NCBI GenBank assembly: GCA_964590195.1
Contig: CAZPWJ010000013.1
Span: 15,822 to 79,821, forward strand
Reading direction: 5' to 3'
Source: GCA-2731375 sp964590195
Lineage (GTDB): Bacteria; Pseudomonadota; Alphaproteobacteria; GCA-2731375
DNA length: 64,000 nucleotides
Part shown: in pieces, positions 36,954-44,901 of the stretch
How the letters are laid out: every line of letters starts with the position of its first letter
Numbering within the stretch: position 1 is the stretch's first letter
The notes under the pieces: generated by a model
Told to the model about the DNA's origin: nothing
The model's input: the letters and a program-made list of their open reading frames with translations, nothing else
Databases searched by the model: none
Translations under genes and position numbers: made by a program

Positions 36954-38225
36954 CTAGAGAGTCAGGCGGAGCCGCAAGCCGGCGATCAGCACCTGGTCAT
37001 CCTTGGGATTCAGGGCCGGATCGAGCAACAATTGGATGCTGGGGGTGATGGCCAGATTCTGGGCCAGCTGGAAGCGGTAGAACATCTCCGCCGTATATTG
37101 CTCGCGCAGCGCATCGTCCGCCGGATCCCCCCAATTGAACGCCAGGCCGATCAGGTCGGAGCGGTTGGCGCGATAGTGAAGCAGCCCGGCGGTGAGCGTG
37201 GCGTTGACCAGCGGCGCCGCGCCATCCGACCAGCCGGCCCGCAGGAATGGCATCCAGGTATCCGTGAAGGTCCAGTTCAGTCCCGCCGTAACGCCCCAGC
37301 TTTCTTCTATCCCTGCGTCGTCCCTTTGGTCGGCATGCCAGGCGGTCATGTGAACATTGTGGGTGTAGCGTTCGTCGCGGGAGGGTGACCAGCCAATCTC
37401 GGCCGACTTGTAAAACTCCCCGCCGTCATCGAAGGCGTCGAGTTCGGTTACCACGCCGTTGGCATCGTTGATGGTCGCTAGGCCATACCATTGATCAGTG
37501 AACCAATGGCCCGCGCCCAGGCCGATGCTGAGGTCCGGCAAGGCAATGGAGGAGTTCAGAAAAATTGCCAGGTTTTGAAACGCCGTCCAGGGATTGGCAT
37601 AACCGAGAACATCCAGATAGTCGTTCGGATCGTAGCGTCCGGCGATGAAGGCTGTCTGGCCGTCGTTCACATACTGCTGCCAGTTCAAATCAACTAACAC
37701 CCAACCAGGATTTGAAAACAACGTGCCAGGAATGCCCAGATAACCCGCCTCGAAACCGAGGTCCGCCGGTGCAACTTCGGTGCCGATGCGGTTCCGATGG
37801 TCAAAACTGAAAACCAACGCGCCCTTGTTCTTGCCATCCCGGTTCAGCACCGTCCAGCGGCCCAGGGTGCGCAGAATACCGGAAGCTGCCTCGTCCTCAC
37901 GCCCCGCCAAGTGTTCGCTCGCGCCCTGATAGAGAGCGCTGTAGTGAAAGGCGATTTCTAGACCATGGCGGTCATGCAGGCCTTGCTTGAAGTCGAACCA
38001 GGGTTTCAGGGCCGCGTCCACTGCGGGAAAGCGAAAGGCAGGTTTCTTGATTACGGCATCCTCTTCCAATTCGCCTTCCACCGAAGCCGGACCACCGAAA
38101 TTAAGGTTTTCCGCGCCCGCCGACCGGCCTTGCTGCCTTGCTTCCGCATCCCGAGCCCCGGCTGCCCCAGCTAAAAAAATGCAAAAGGTTAGCAGTAGGT
38201 TTGGCAATGCGGACCGACAGTTCAT
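36954..38225 (-). CDS. OprB-like carbohydrate porin
   Basis: A 423-residue outer-membrane porin of the OprB type, 16-strand barrels for sugar uptake in Pseudomonas. A signal peptide (LLLTFCIFLAGAAGA) is followed by a segment with a hydrophilic insert, then the barrel: HGLEIAFHYSALYQGASEH, LVFSFDHRNRIGTEVAPADLGF, WVLVDLNWQQYVNDGQTAFIAGRYDPNDYLDVLGYANPW, and at the end LAITPSIQLLLDPALNPKDDQVLIAGLRLRLTL. The NPWTAFQNLAIFLNSSIALPDLSIGLG block is characteristic. No sugar-transport genes are adjacent. Confidence 0.88.
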   Translation of the reverse strand: MNCRSALPNLLLTFCIFLAGAAGARDAEARQQGRSAGAENLNFGGPASVEGELEEDAVIKKPAFRFPAVDAALKPWFDFKQGLHDRHGLEIAFHYSALYQGASEHLAGREDEAASGILRTLGRWTVLNRDGKNKGALVFSFDHRNRIGTEVAPADLGFEAGYLGIPGTLFSNPGWVLVDLNWQQYVNDGQTAFIAGRYDPNDYLDVLGYANPWTAFQNLAIFLNSSIALPDLSIGLGAGHWFTDQWYGLATINDANGVVTELDAFDDGGEFYKSAEIGWSPSRDERYTHNVHMTAWHADQRDDAGIEESWGVTAGLNWTFTDTWMPFLRAGWSDGAAPLVNATLTAGLLHYRANRSDLIGLAFNWGDPADDALREQYTAEMFYRFQLAQNLAITPSIQLLLDPALNPKDDQVLIAGLRLRLTL

Positions 38226-38235
38226 CGCCGAAGAC

Positions 38236-38469
38236 CTAGTCGGCCGCCTTGCCGCCGATGATGGTTCCCAGCACCGCGCCGGCGCCGGTTGCCATTACCC
38301 TGCCGCTGCCTTTTCCGAACAGCGACCCCACGGCCGCCCCCGTTGCGCCGCCAACCACCTGGCCGCGCATCTTTCGGTCACTGGCTGAATTTGAGCAGCC
38401 GGAAAGGCCAAACAAGCCTGCCGCAATCGCAAGGATCGTAAATAGCGCCATCGATTTTCCATAGGTCAC
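38236..38469 (-). CDS. Glycine-zipper lipoprotein
   Basis: A 77-residue precursor with a lipobox (GLFGLSGC) and a mature part made of two glycine-zipper helices: RGQVVGGATGAAVGSLFG and GSGRVMATGAGAVLGTIIGG. This is the plan of small outer-membrane or inner-membrane anchored lipoproteins such as the SlyB/OsmB type. The start overlaps the EF-hand protein stop (ATGA) and the stop is 10 nt before the porin gene, so translation is tightly coupled along this part of the operon. Confidence 0.8.
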   Translation of the reverse strand: MTYGKSMALFTILAIAAGLFGLSGCSNSASDRKMRGQVVGGATGAAVGSLFGKGSGRVMATGAGAVLGTIIGGKAAD

Positions 38470-38900
38470 GCTGCATCTCCCTTCTTCATGCCGGGTTTCC
38501 GCGCTTGGAAAGCCAGCAGTTCGGCCAGCGACATCATGCCGTCATGGTCTGTGTCGGCATCGAAATACGAGATGACTTTCGCGCCGACGGCCTCGCCCAG
38601 AGAAACCCTGCCATCGCCATCGCTATCGGTTTCCTGGAATTTTTTCGCACCGGCTTTTGGAATGTCGCCAGGAAGCAAATATCCATCCCGGTCTTTGTCG
38701 GCCAAGGCAAATCGCTGCACCATGTAGGCGACGTATTCGTCGATCTCCAGTTTGCCGTCGGCGTTGCTATCCGCTTCGTTGAATGCCGCCCGCACCTTGG
38801 CTTCCGAAGCGGCCCGCGCCGGTGCCATGGCATAAATGATGCAGCCGCAAAAAATTGCCGCCGTGACGGCAAATCGAAAAAGGCTGTTTACGCTAGACAT
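38466..38900 (-). CDS. Exported EF-hand calcium-binding protein
   Basis: A 144-residue secreted protein (signal to about residue 30, APARAASE) with four EF-hand loops in two pairs: DSNADGKLEIDE, DKDRDGYLLPGD (Asp at position 12), DSDGDGRVSLGE and DTDHDGMMSLAE. The middle two lie closer together than in calmodulin. It should bind Ca2+ in the periplasm or at the cell surface. It is encoded with SYLF, glycine-zipper and porin genes; a calcium sensor for the outer membrane is plausible. Binding is inferred from the loop residues, which are all present. Confidence 0.85.
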   Translation of the reverse strand: MSSVNSLFRFAVTAAIFCGCIIYAMAPARAASEAKVRAAFNEADSNADGKLEIDEYVAYMVQRFALADKDRDGYLLPGDIPKAGAKKFQETDSDGDGRVSLGEAVGAKVISYFDADTDHDGMMSLAELLAFQARKPGMKKGDAA

Positions 38901-38952
38901 CTACACCTCCATTCCTGTTTGTTTGCTTTTGCCAAGCCAACTGGCATCGACG

Positions 38953-39510
38953 CTAGGGTTTCAACCTGCTGATTTTGGTGCCTTGCAAGCCAAGGCCGAG
39001 CATCAGGCCTGACTGGTCAAAGAAAAACACGTAGATGTCGTCCTTGTATGTCGTCGTGGTCATTGCGCGCGAGGTGCCCTTGTCCATCACCACGATGGAA
39101 GGGCCGGTGCCGATCTCCCAGCCGTTGGTATCGTTGACATGCTGGTAAGCTTTTTCCGTCATCAGGAACATGGCATAGCCGAATGTCTGCGCCCCGGCCT
39201 GCATTCCGTAGGAAACCGCCCTGGTGCTGTAGTAGCCAAGGGTTTTGCCCTTCGCCAACAGCGCTCCTTCGCCATATTGACCGCCGACGACCAGCCCCGC
39301 CTTGACGATATTGGGAAAGACCAGCACGGCCACGGCTTTCGCGCCCAGTGCTTTCGCGCCGGCATCCTTGGCGTATAGGCCTTGCAGGGCCGCTCTGACA
39401 TCACGGTCGATCTGCGCCGCCGAGTCGGCCCGCGCCGATAAAGTTATCGACATGGCAAGACACAATACGGCCAGCCATAGTGGGGTTCGCCGCAGTGGAA
39501 AATTTACCAT
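38953..39510 (-). CDS. SYLF/Ysc84 lipid-binding domain protein
   Basis: A 185-residue secreted protein (signal LWLAVLCLAMSITLSARA). The SYLF (Ysc84) domain is clear: AKAVAVLVFPNIVKAGLVVGGQYGEGALL, a GYYSTRAVSYGMQAGAQTFGYAMFLM strand-helix and the C-terminal KDDIYVFFFDQSGLMLGLGLQGTKISRL. Eukaryotic members bind phosphoinositides and actin; bacterial ones are periplasmic or outer-membrane lipid-binding proteins of unclear role. The Shine-Dalgarno GGAGAG overlaps the end of the truncated gene upstream. Confidence 0.86.
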   Translation of the reverse strand: MVNFPLRRTPLWLAVLCLAMSITLSARADSAAQIDRDVRAALQGLYAKDAGAKALGAKAVAVLVFPNIVKAGLVVGGQYGEGALLAKGKTLGYYSTRAVSYGMQAGAQTFGYAMFLMTEKAYQHVNDTNGWEIGTGPSIVVMDKGTSRAMTTTTYKDDIYVFFFDQSGLMLGLGLQGTKISRLKP

Positions 39511-39528
39511 TTCAACTCTCCTTTCGGG

Positions 39529-40008
39529 TCATAACGTGTAACTGCTGGCGCCGAGCTTGTCGTTGGTCGCCGTGGGCAGGGTCGAGACAATGCCGGCGGC
39601 CCACAAAAACCCGGTCTTGGACGTGCGGCCGTAGGCCAGATCGAACGTCGTGTCGCCGATGCCGGATTCGGATTCGAAGCGGTCCCGGCTCGTATTGAAT
39701 ACGGGGTTGTTGAAATTCAGCGGTATGGCAGGCCGAAAAAAAATCACTCCGCCGTCATCGGCGGGAAAAGGCAACGTCGGCTGGAACAAGACCCCGGTGC
39801 TGTCCTGGTCGTCGGCGCCGGGCAAATTGCCGTCATAAATTCGATGCTGCAGCTTCATATTCAGGCTGGCCAGCGGCGTGTTGGGATTGGCCAGATCCTT
39901 GGCGATCTCGTCGGCGGACCTGTTGTCCCTGGTGTCCGCATGGGCCACGGATACCGTGAAGCCGGCTGCATAAACTGCCGCGGCTGAAAAATTTTTCCCT
40001 ATTGCCAT
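39529..40008 (-). pseudogene. Truncated MetA/phenol-pathway-like outer-membrane transporter
   Basis: A 159-residue frame with a signal peptide (AAAVYAAGFTVSVAHA). The family resemblance (DEIAKDLANPNTPLASLNMKLQ, IFFRPAIPLNFNNPVFN, GIGDTTFDLAYG, LPTATNDKLGASSYTL) is to the putative MetA-pathway/transporter barrels of about 280-330 residues. The frame stops exactly where relatives continue with YTLGPE: the codon after TTA is TGA, followed by CCC GAA, so a GGA-to-TGA change is a simple explanation. The missing C-terminal half is not found; the SYLF ribosome-binding site follows at once. It is first in the envelope operon. It may still be made as a short secreted protein. Confidence 0.55.
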
Positions 40009-40270
40009 GGCGAAAGATTTCTTGTTTCCACGAAGCGCGGACGCCACAAGATGTTCTGGTGGATGCTGCCGCGGATGGTCTCGCATCTTTCATGGGCCGG
40101 GAGTTCACGGCGTCTTTCGCCATCGGCGCCGGCAACAAGTACGCTGGCGGCCGGGCCCATGGATTTGGAATTTTGACGCAATTCGCGGCCCTCCCATTGA
40201 TCTTCTTTCGCGCGCAAGAACGCCTAATGGAAGATCTAGAGTGGGAGTCTCACTAGTCAAATCTACCGGG

Positions 40271-40306
40271 AAAAATTCAACCGCCATCACATATGCGGCT
40301 GAATTT
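40271..40306 (-). terminator. Terminator after the 88-aa gene
   Basis: AAATTCAGCCGC with GCGGTTGAATTT (one mismatch) form a 12-bp stem with a 10-nt loop, and the minus strand continues TTTTTCCC. It follows the 88-residue gene 70 nt downstream. The rest of the gap 40009-40376 contains no supportable gene and should hold the promoter of the envelope operon. Confidence 0.7.
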
Positions 40307-40376
40307 CGGCCGGGCGCCTCCTATCCAAAGGACCGGAAACGCGGTCCTAAACCTAGTGTATTTTTGGTTGAGGTCG

Positions 40377-40643
40377 CTAGCTCATGGCGGATAGATTGGC
40401 GACAAGAGCCTTGTTGGCGGTGCGGATCTCCTCGGCCACCCTGTCGGCCATGCTGCGATCGGATGCACAGACATCGATTGCTGCTTCCGTCGAGCGTTCC
40501 ACGCCCTTTTTCAAGGCCTTGGCAATTACCTGCTCAATCGCCTGGGCAACTTTCTCACCCTGCGCGCCATTTGGGCGGACGCCAAGAATGGCAAATATTT
40601 CCTCGGTCGCTTGATGGGCACGACTATTTAGGTTCTTGCTCAT
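40377..40643 (-). CDS. Small conserved-type protein of unknown function (88 aa)
   Basis: A short soluble, strongly helical protein: MSKNLNSRAHQATEEIFAILGV, then EKVAQAIEQVIAKALKKGVERSTEAAIDVCASDRSMADRVAEEIRTANKALVANL. It has no signal peptide or membrane segment and one Cys. The heptad-like spacing of Ile, Val and Ala suggests a helical bundle or dimer. I do not recognise the family. It is a single gene with its own terminator, upstream of the envelope operon. Confidence 0.65.
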   Translation of the reverse strand: MSKNLNSRAHQATEEIFAILGVRPNGAQGEKVAQAIEQVIAKALKKGVERSTEAAIDVCASDRSMADRVAEEIRTANKALVANLSAMS

Positions 40644-40844
40644 GTGCTTCAGCCTCGCGCGTATGGGTCACATGTTGCTGACAAGAATTATTCTAATCAA
40701 CCACCTTCCCATAATTATTTGGCCCGCGTCCATCACGAATATTCGATTGCATTCACGGGCCCTGCGTTTAGTAAACGTGCTCTAGCGTTTCGACGGCGGT
40801 ATCACTGCACGTTGGTATTAGGCAAGGTGGTGGCAACAAATAAG

Positions 40845-40870
40845 GCGTTAGCAGTGATTTCTGCTAACGC
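40845..40870 (-). terminator. Terminator of tRNA-Leu
   Basis: GCGTTAGCAG with CTGCTAACGC form a perfect 10-bp stem and a 6-nt loop, 11 nt after the tRNA 3' CCA, followed on the minus strand by CTTATTTGTT. Confidence 0.75.
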
Positions 40871-40881
40871 CTTGAATTTGT

Positions 40882-40967
40882 TGGTGCCCCTGCCCCGACT
40901 CGAACGGGGACGTCCTAAGGACAACAGATTTTGAATCTGTCGCGTCTGCCAATTCCGCCACAGGGGC
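40882..40967 (-). tRNA. tRNA-Leu (anticodon CAA)
   Basis: The minus strand folds into a complete tRNA with the acceptor GCCCCTG/CAGGGGC, the D-arm with GGCGGAATTGGCAGACGC, anticodon stem ACAGA/TCTGT around the loop TTCAAAA (anticodon CAA, reading UUG), a long variable arm (TGTCCTTAGGACG) and a T-arm CCCCG-TTCGAGT-CGGGG. The 3' CCA is encoded (40882-40884). The long variable arm and anticodon both fit leucine. Confidence 0.97.
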
Positions 40968-40976
40968 CCGGCCGGC

Positions 40977-41004
40977 ATAATAGCGCCAGCGCCGGTTGGG
41001 TCAA
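40977..41004 (-). promoter_or_regulatory. Promoter of tRNA-Leu
   Basis: On the minus strand, TTGACC (41004-40999), a 16-nt spacer and TATTAT (40982-40977) lie so that transcription would start a few bases before the mature tRNA 5' end. Confidence 0.7.
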
Positions 41005-41132
41005 CAAGATCTGTCTTGAATTTGATCGATCCAGACCTTGTCTTTTCGTTCACGCTGGTTCGCCTCCCGGCGCACCGCTTCACGGGAGCGGCGCGTAGGC
41101 GCTGGGTCGTGGTCGCGGCCTGAAAAACGGTA

Positions 41133-42245
41133 CTAAGCCGACAATTTATCCAGCTCGCGGATCAGGCTTTCGCCCATCACCGTGGTCGAAACCTTGGCCT
41201 TGCCCGGCTGCATGATATCCGCCGTGCGCAGACCGCCGGCCAGAACATTTTCCACCGCCTGCTCGATCAGATCTGCGTCCTCGGCCAGATCAAAGGAATA
41301 ACGCAGGTTCATCGCAAAGCTCAACAAAGTCGCGATCGGGTTGGCCATTTCCTGACCGGCAATATCAGGCGCGCTGCCGTGCACCGGCTCGTACAACGCC
41401 TTGCGGCTGCCCGTGGCATCAACCGCGCCCAACGAGGCCGAGGGCAGCATGCCCAGGGAACCGGTCAGCATCGCCGCCGTGTCCGACAGCATGTCGCCAA
41501 ACATGTTGTCCGTGACGATGACATCGAACTGCTTCGGTTCGCGCACCAGCTGCATGGAACAGTTGTCGGCATACATGTGGGACAATTCAACATCCGCGAA
41601 GGACTCCGCGCCCAACTTTGTAATTTCATCGCGCCACAACACGCCGGCTTCCATGACGTTGGCTTTCTCGACCGAGCAGACCTTGTTGCCCCTCTTGCGG
41701 GCCAGCTCGAACGCGATAACGCCAACCCGGCGAATTTCCGAGGTGGTGTAGGTTTGCGTATTGAAACCCCGGCGCTGGCCATCGGGCAGAGTTTCGATAC
41801 CGCGCGGTTCGCCGAAATACAGCCCGCCGGTCAATTCCCGGATGATCAGGATATCCAGGCCCGAGACGACATCGGGTTTCAGGGTGGAGGCCTCCACCAA
41901 AGCATCGAAGCAGATCGCCGGGCGCAGGTTGGCGAACAGATCCATTTCCTTGCGCAGGCGCAGCAGGCCGCGCTCCGGCTTCATCTCGAACGGCAAATCG
42001 TCCCATTTCGGGCCGCCCACCGCGCCCAGCAGCACCGCGTCCGCCGCCATGGCATCGGCCATGGTCTCGTCCGTCAGGGGCGTGCCGTCGGCGTCAATGG
42101 CGCTGCCGCCGACCCGGCCTTCGGAAATATCAAAGGTCACCGCCCGGCGCTTGTCCATCCAATCAATAACGCGGCGCACTTCCCGCATGACTTCCGGGCC
42201 AATGCCGTCGCCGGGCAGGATGAGCAGATTTTTATTTGAGGCCAT
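41133..42245 (-). CDS. leuB: 3-isopropylmalate dehydrogenase
   Basis: A 370-residue NAD-dependent enzyme that oxidises and decarboxylates 3-isopropylmalate, the third step of leucine synthesis. Motifs seen: NLLILPGDGIGPEVM, the substrate-binding RLRKEMDLFANLRPA, ELTGGLYFGEPRG, the catalytic Lys in SVEKANVMEAGVLWR, the metal-binding VTDNMFGDMLSD and the NAD-loop EPVHGSAPDIAGQEMANP. It is last of the leuC-leuD-leuB run that follows rplS. leuA is not here but lies about 16 kb away at 58358. Confidence 0.97.
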   Translation of the reverse strand: MASNKNLLILPGDGIGPEVMREVRRVIDWMDKRRAVTFDISEGRVGGSAIDADGTPLTDETMADAMAADAVLLGAVGGPKWDDLPFEMKPERGLLRLRKEMDLFANLRPAICFDALVEASTLKPDVVSGLDILIIRELTGGLYFGEPRGIETLPDGQRRGFNTQTYTTSEIRRVGVIAFELARKRGNKVCSVEKANVMEAGVLWRDEITKLGAESFADVELSHMYADNCSMQLVREPKQFDVIVTDNMFGDMLSDTAAMLTGSLGMLPSASLGAVDATGSRKALYEPVHGSAPDIAGQEMANPIATLLSFAMNLRYSFDLAEDADLIEQAVENVLAGGLRTADIMQPGKAKVSTTVMGESLIRELDKLSA

Positions 42246-42304
42246 TGTTTACGCTCGCTGGTTTAATCTCATGAACAGAAAGGTCGTTGGTTTGGCGGCC
42301 GTCT

Positions 42305-42928
42305 CTATTCCGCCGCCGCGCCGTACAGCCAGGGTTGCCCGGCTTTTTGTTTTTCTTCGTAGTCATCGATCCGGCCCTTGCGCTGCAGGGTCAGGCCAAT
42401 GTCGTCCAGGCCTTCCAGCAGGCATTGCTTTCTGAAGGGGTCCATCTCGAAATTCACGGTGCCGCCATCGGGGCCGGTGATTTCCTGCTTTTCCAGATCC
42501 ACGGTCAGGGTGGCGTTGGCGCCCCGGTCCGCATCGTCAAGCAGCAACTCCAGCTGCTCCGGCGTCACCTTGATGGGCAGGACACCGTTCTTGAAGCAGT
42601 TGTTGTAGAAAATATCGGCGAACGAGGTCGAGATCACGCAGCGGATACCAAAATCCTTTATCGCCCATGGGGCATGCTCACGAGAGGAGCCGCAGCCGAA
42701 ATTATCGCCCGCGACCAAGACCTGCGCATTCCGGTAGGCCGGCTTGTTGAGGACGAAATCCTCTTTCTCGCTGCCGTCTTCGTTATAGCGCATCTCGGCG
42801 AACAGATGTTTGCCCAGGCCGGCCCGCTCAATGGTTTTCAGGTACTGCTTGGGAATGATCTTGTCGGTGTCGATGTTGATACCGCGCATGGGCGCGGCGA
42901 CACCGCTGACCTTGGTGAACTTTTCCAT
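42305..42928 (-). CDS. leuD: 3-isopropylmalate dehydratase small subunit
   Basis: A 207-residue subunit of isopropylmalate isomerase, the swivel domain that pairs with LeuC. It starts MEKFTKVSGVAAPMRGINIDTDKIIPKQYLK and has the conserved DNFGCGSSREHAPWAI loop and ADIFYNNCFKNGVLPI. The gene lies 20 nt downstream of leuC and 59 nt upstream of leuB, so all three are co-transcribed. Confidence 0.97.
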   Translation of the reverse strand: MEKFTKVSGVAAPMRGINIDTDKIIPKQYLKTIERAGLGKHLFAEMRYNEDGSEKEDFVLNKPAYRNAQVLVAGDNFGCGSSREHAPWAIKDFGIRCVISTSFADIFYNNCFKNGVLPIKVTPEQLELLLDDADRGANATLTVDLEKQEITGPDGGTVNFEMDPFRKQCLLEGLDDIGLTLQRKGRIDDYEEKQKAGQPWLYGAAAE

Positions 42929-42948
42929 TTTTTCTATCCCTCCCGTCT

Positions 42949-44367
42949 CTACAGCATTTCACGCACGTCGGTCAGATGACCGGCGATGGCGGCGGCGGCG
43001 GCCATGGCCGGGCTGACCAGATGGGTGCGCCCGCCAAAACCCTGGCGGCCTTCGAAATTCCGGTTCGAGGTTGATGCGCAACGCTCTCCCGGCTCCAAGC
43101 GGTCCGCATTCATGGCCAGGCACATGGAACAGCCCGCATCGCGCCATTCAAAGCCGGCCTCCATCAGAATCTTGTCCAGGCCTTCTTCTTCCGCCTGATG
43201 CTTGACCAGGCCGGAGCCCGGCACCACCAGGGCCTGTACGCCGGCGGCGACCTTGCGCCCCTTGGCGACGGCGGCGGCGGCGCGAATGTCCTCGATCCGG
43301 CCATTGGTGCAGGAACCGATAAAGGCCTTGTCGATGCTCACCTCGGCCATCGGCGTGCCGGGTGTCAGATCCATATATTCCAGCGAACGTTCCCAGGCGG
43401 CGCGCTGGTCGTCGTCGCGGGCCTGCTCCAACAGAGGCACGGCGGCGGTAATGTCGGCGACGTTCTCCGGCGAGGTGCCCCAGGTTACCTGCGGTACCAA
43501 TTGCGAAACATCCAGGGAGACATCAATGTCGAACTTGGCGCCCGGATCAGTGTGGAAGGTTTTCCAGTACGCCACCGCCGCTTCATATTGCCCGGCCTTG
43601 GGCCCCAGGGCCCGGCCCTTCATATATTCGAAAGTAACATCGTCGGCGGCGATCAGGCCGGCGCGGGCGCCGCCCTCAATCGACATGTTGCAAACCGTCA
43701 TGCGGCCTTCCATGGACAGCGCCCTGATGGCGTCACCGGTATATTCCACGACACAGCCCGTACCGCCGGCGGTGCCGATCTTGCGGATGATGGCCAGGAT
43801 CAGATCCTTGCCGCTGCAGCCAACGGGCAGATCGCCATTGACGTCGATGCGCATGTTCTTCGACGGCTGTTGAATCAGCGTCTGGGTGGCCAGCACATGC
43901 TCCACTTCGGAGGTGCCGATACCAAACGCCAGCGCGCCGAATGCACCATGGGTGGCGGTGTGGCTGTCGCCGCAAACGATGGTCATGCCTGGTTGGGTAA
44001 AGCCCTGCTCCGGTCCGATGATATGGACTACCCCCTGGCGCGGATCATCGACGGGGAAATAGGGTACGTCGAAGTCTTCGACGTTCTTGACCAGGGTATC
44101 GACCTGCAGCTTGCTTTCCGGATTGTCGATGCCTTTGTCACGGTCCTTGGTGGGGACGTTGTGATCAGCCACGGCCAGGGTGGCGTCCCGGCGGTGGATC
44201 TTGCGTCCCGCCTCGCGCAGGCCCTCGAACGCCTGGGGAGAGGTGACTTCATGCACCAGGTGGCGGTCCACATAGATGACGCAGGTGCCGTCATCCTGTT
44301 CATCAACCAGATGAGCATCCCAGATCTTGTCGTAGAGGGTTTTCGCACCCGAATTATCAGCAGCCAT
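42949..44367 (-). CDS. leuC: 3-isopropylmalate dehydratase large subunit
   Basis: A 472-residue aconitase-family subunit carrying the [4Fe-4S] cluster for stereospecific isomerisation of 2- to 3-isopropylmalate. Cluster cysteines appear in AFIGSCTNGRIEDI and in GCSMCLAMN near the C-terminus. Other motifs are VCGDSHTATHGAFGALAFGIGTSEVEHV and NMSIEGGARAGLIAADD. The ATG at 44367 (MAADNSGAKTLYDKIWDAH) was chosen over an upstream in-frame TTG at 44376. The gene follows rplS by about 95 nt, where it probably shares the ribosomal operon transcript. Confidence 0.97.
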   Translation of the reverse strand: MAADNSGAKTLYDKIWDAHLVDEQDDGTCVIYVDRHLVHEVTSPQAFEGLREAGRKIHRRDATLAVADHNVPTKDRDKGIDNPESKLQVDTLVKNVEDFDVPYFPVDDPRQGVVHIIGPEQGFTQPGMTIVCGDSHTATHGAFGALAFGIGTSEVEHVLATQTLIQQPSKNMRIDVNGDLPVGCSGKDLILAIIRKIGTAGGTGCVVEYTGDAIRALSMEGRMTVCNMSIEGGARAGLIAADDVTFEYMKGRALGPKAGQYEAAVAYWKTFHTDPGAKFDIDVSLDVSQLVPQVTWGTSPENVADITAAVPLLEQARDDDQRAAWERSLEYMDLTPGTPMAEVSIDKAFIGSCTNGRIEDIRAAAAVAKGRKVAAGVQALVVPGSGLVKHQAEEEGLDKILMEAGFEWRDAGCSMCLAMNADRLEPGERCASTSNRNFEGRQGFGGRTHLVSPAMAAAAAIAGHLTDVREML

Positions 44368-44462
44368 ACCGCCCAATCCTTTCAGACATGGGCGCCACCG
44401 AATTCAAGTCCGCCCGTAAAACAGGGCGCGGCCGAAATGCCGCCTTGCCCCGGTTGGAAAAC

Positions 44463-44897
44463 TTATTCGGCGCCAGAAGCTGCTTCAGGCGCCGCCGTCT
44501 CGTTCTTGCTTTCGCCCTTGGCGCGGGTAACGCGGCGATGGTCCTGCTTTTCGGCGATGCGGGCCCGTTTGCCCGTCAGGCCGCGCAGGTAATACAGCTT
44601 GGCCCGTCGGACCCGGCCCTTGCGCACCACTTCGATGGAATCGATACGTGGGGAATGCATGGGAAAGACCCGCTCCACACCCTCGCCGTAGGAAATTTTC
44701 CGTATCGTGAAGGAGGAATTGATCCCGGCCTGCTTGATCGCGATGCAGACGCCTTCAAAGGCCTGCACCCGCTCCCGCGTGCCCTCGATCACCTTGACGT
44801 TGACGCGGACGCTGTCGCCCGGGGCAAATTCCGGCACATCATAGTCGGATTTCCGTGCCTGCAATTGGCGCTCTTCAAACTTCTGCAACAAATTCAT
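44463..44897 (-). CDS. rplS: 50S ribosomal protein L19
   Basis: A 144-residue ribosomal protein at the 30S-50S interface. The core is classic: FAPGDSVRVNVKVIEGTRERVQAFEGVCIA, RKISYGEGVERVFPMHSPRIDSIEVVRKGRVRRAKLYYLRGLTGKRARI. A C-terminal acidic/Ala tail (KNETAAPEAASGAE) extends it beyond the usual 115-130 residues, as in other alphaproteobacteria. It is placed after trmD in the standard rpsP-rimM-trmD-rplS order. Confidence 0.97.
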   Translation of the reverse strand: MNLLQKFEERQLQARKSDYDVPEFAPGDSVRVNVKVIEGTRERVQAFEGVCIAIKQAGINSSFTIRKISYGEGVERVFPMHSPRIDSIEVVRKGRVRRAKLYYLRGLTGKRARIAEKQDHRRVTRAKGESKNETAAPEAASGAE

Positions 44898-44901
44898 CGC
44901 A

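Noticed and set aside
40002..40256. 84-codon plus-strand frame between the truncated transporter and the 88-aa gene
   Set aside because: Weak protein character, no ribosome-binding site, and it overlaps the likely promoter region of the minus-strand operon.
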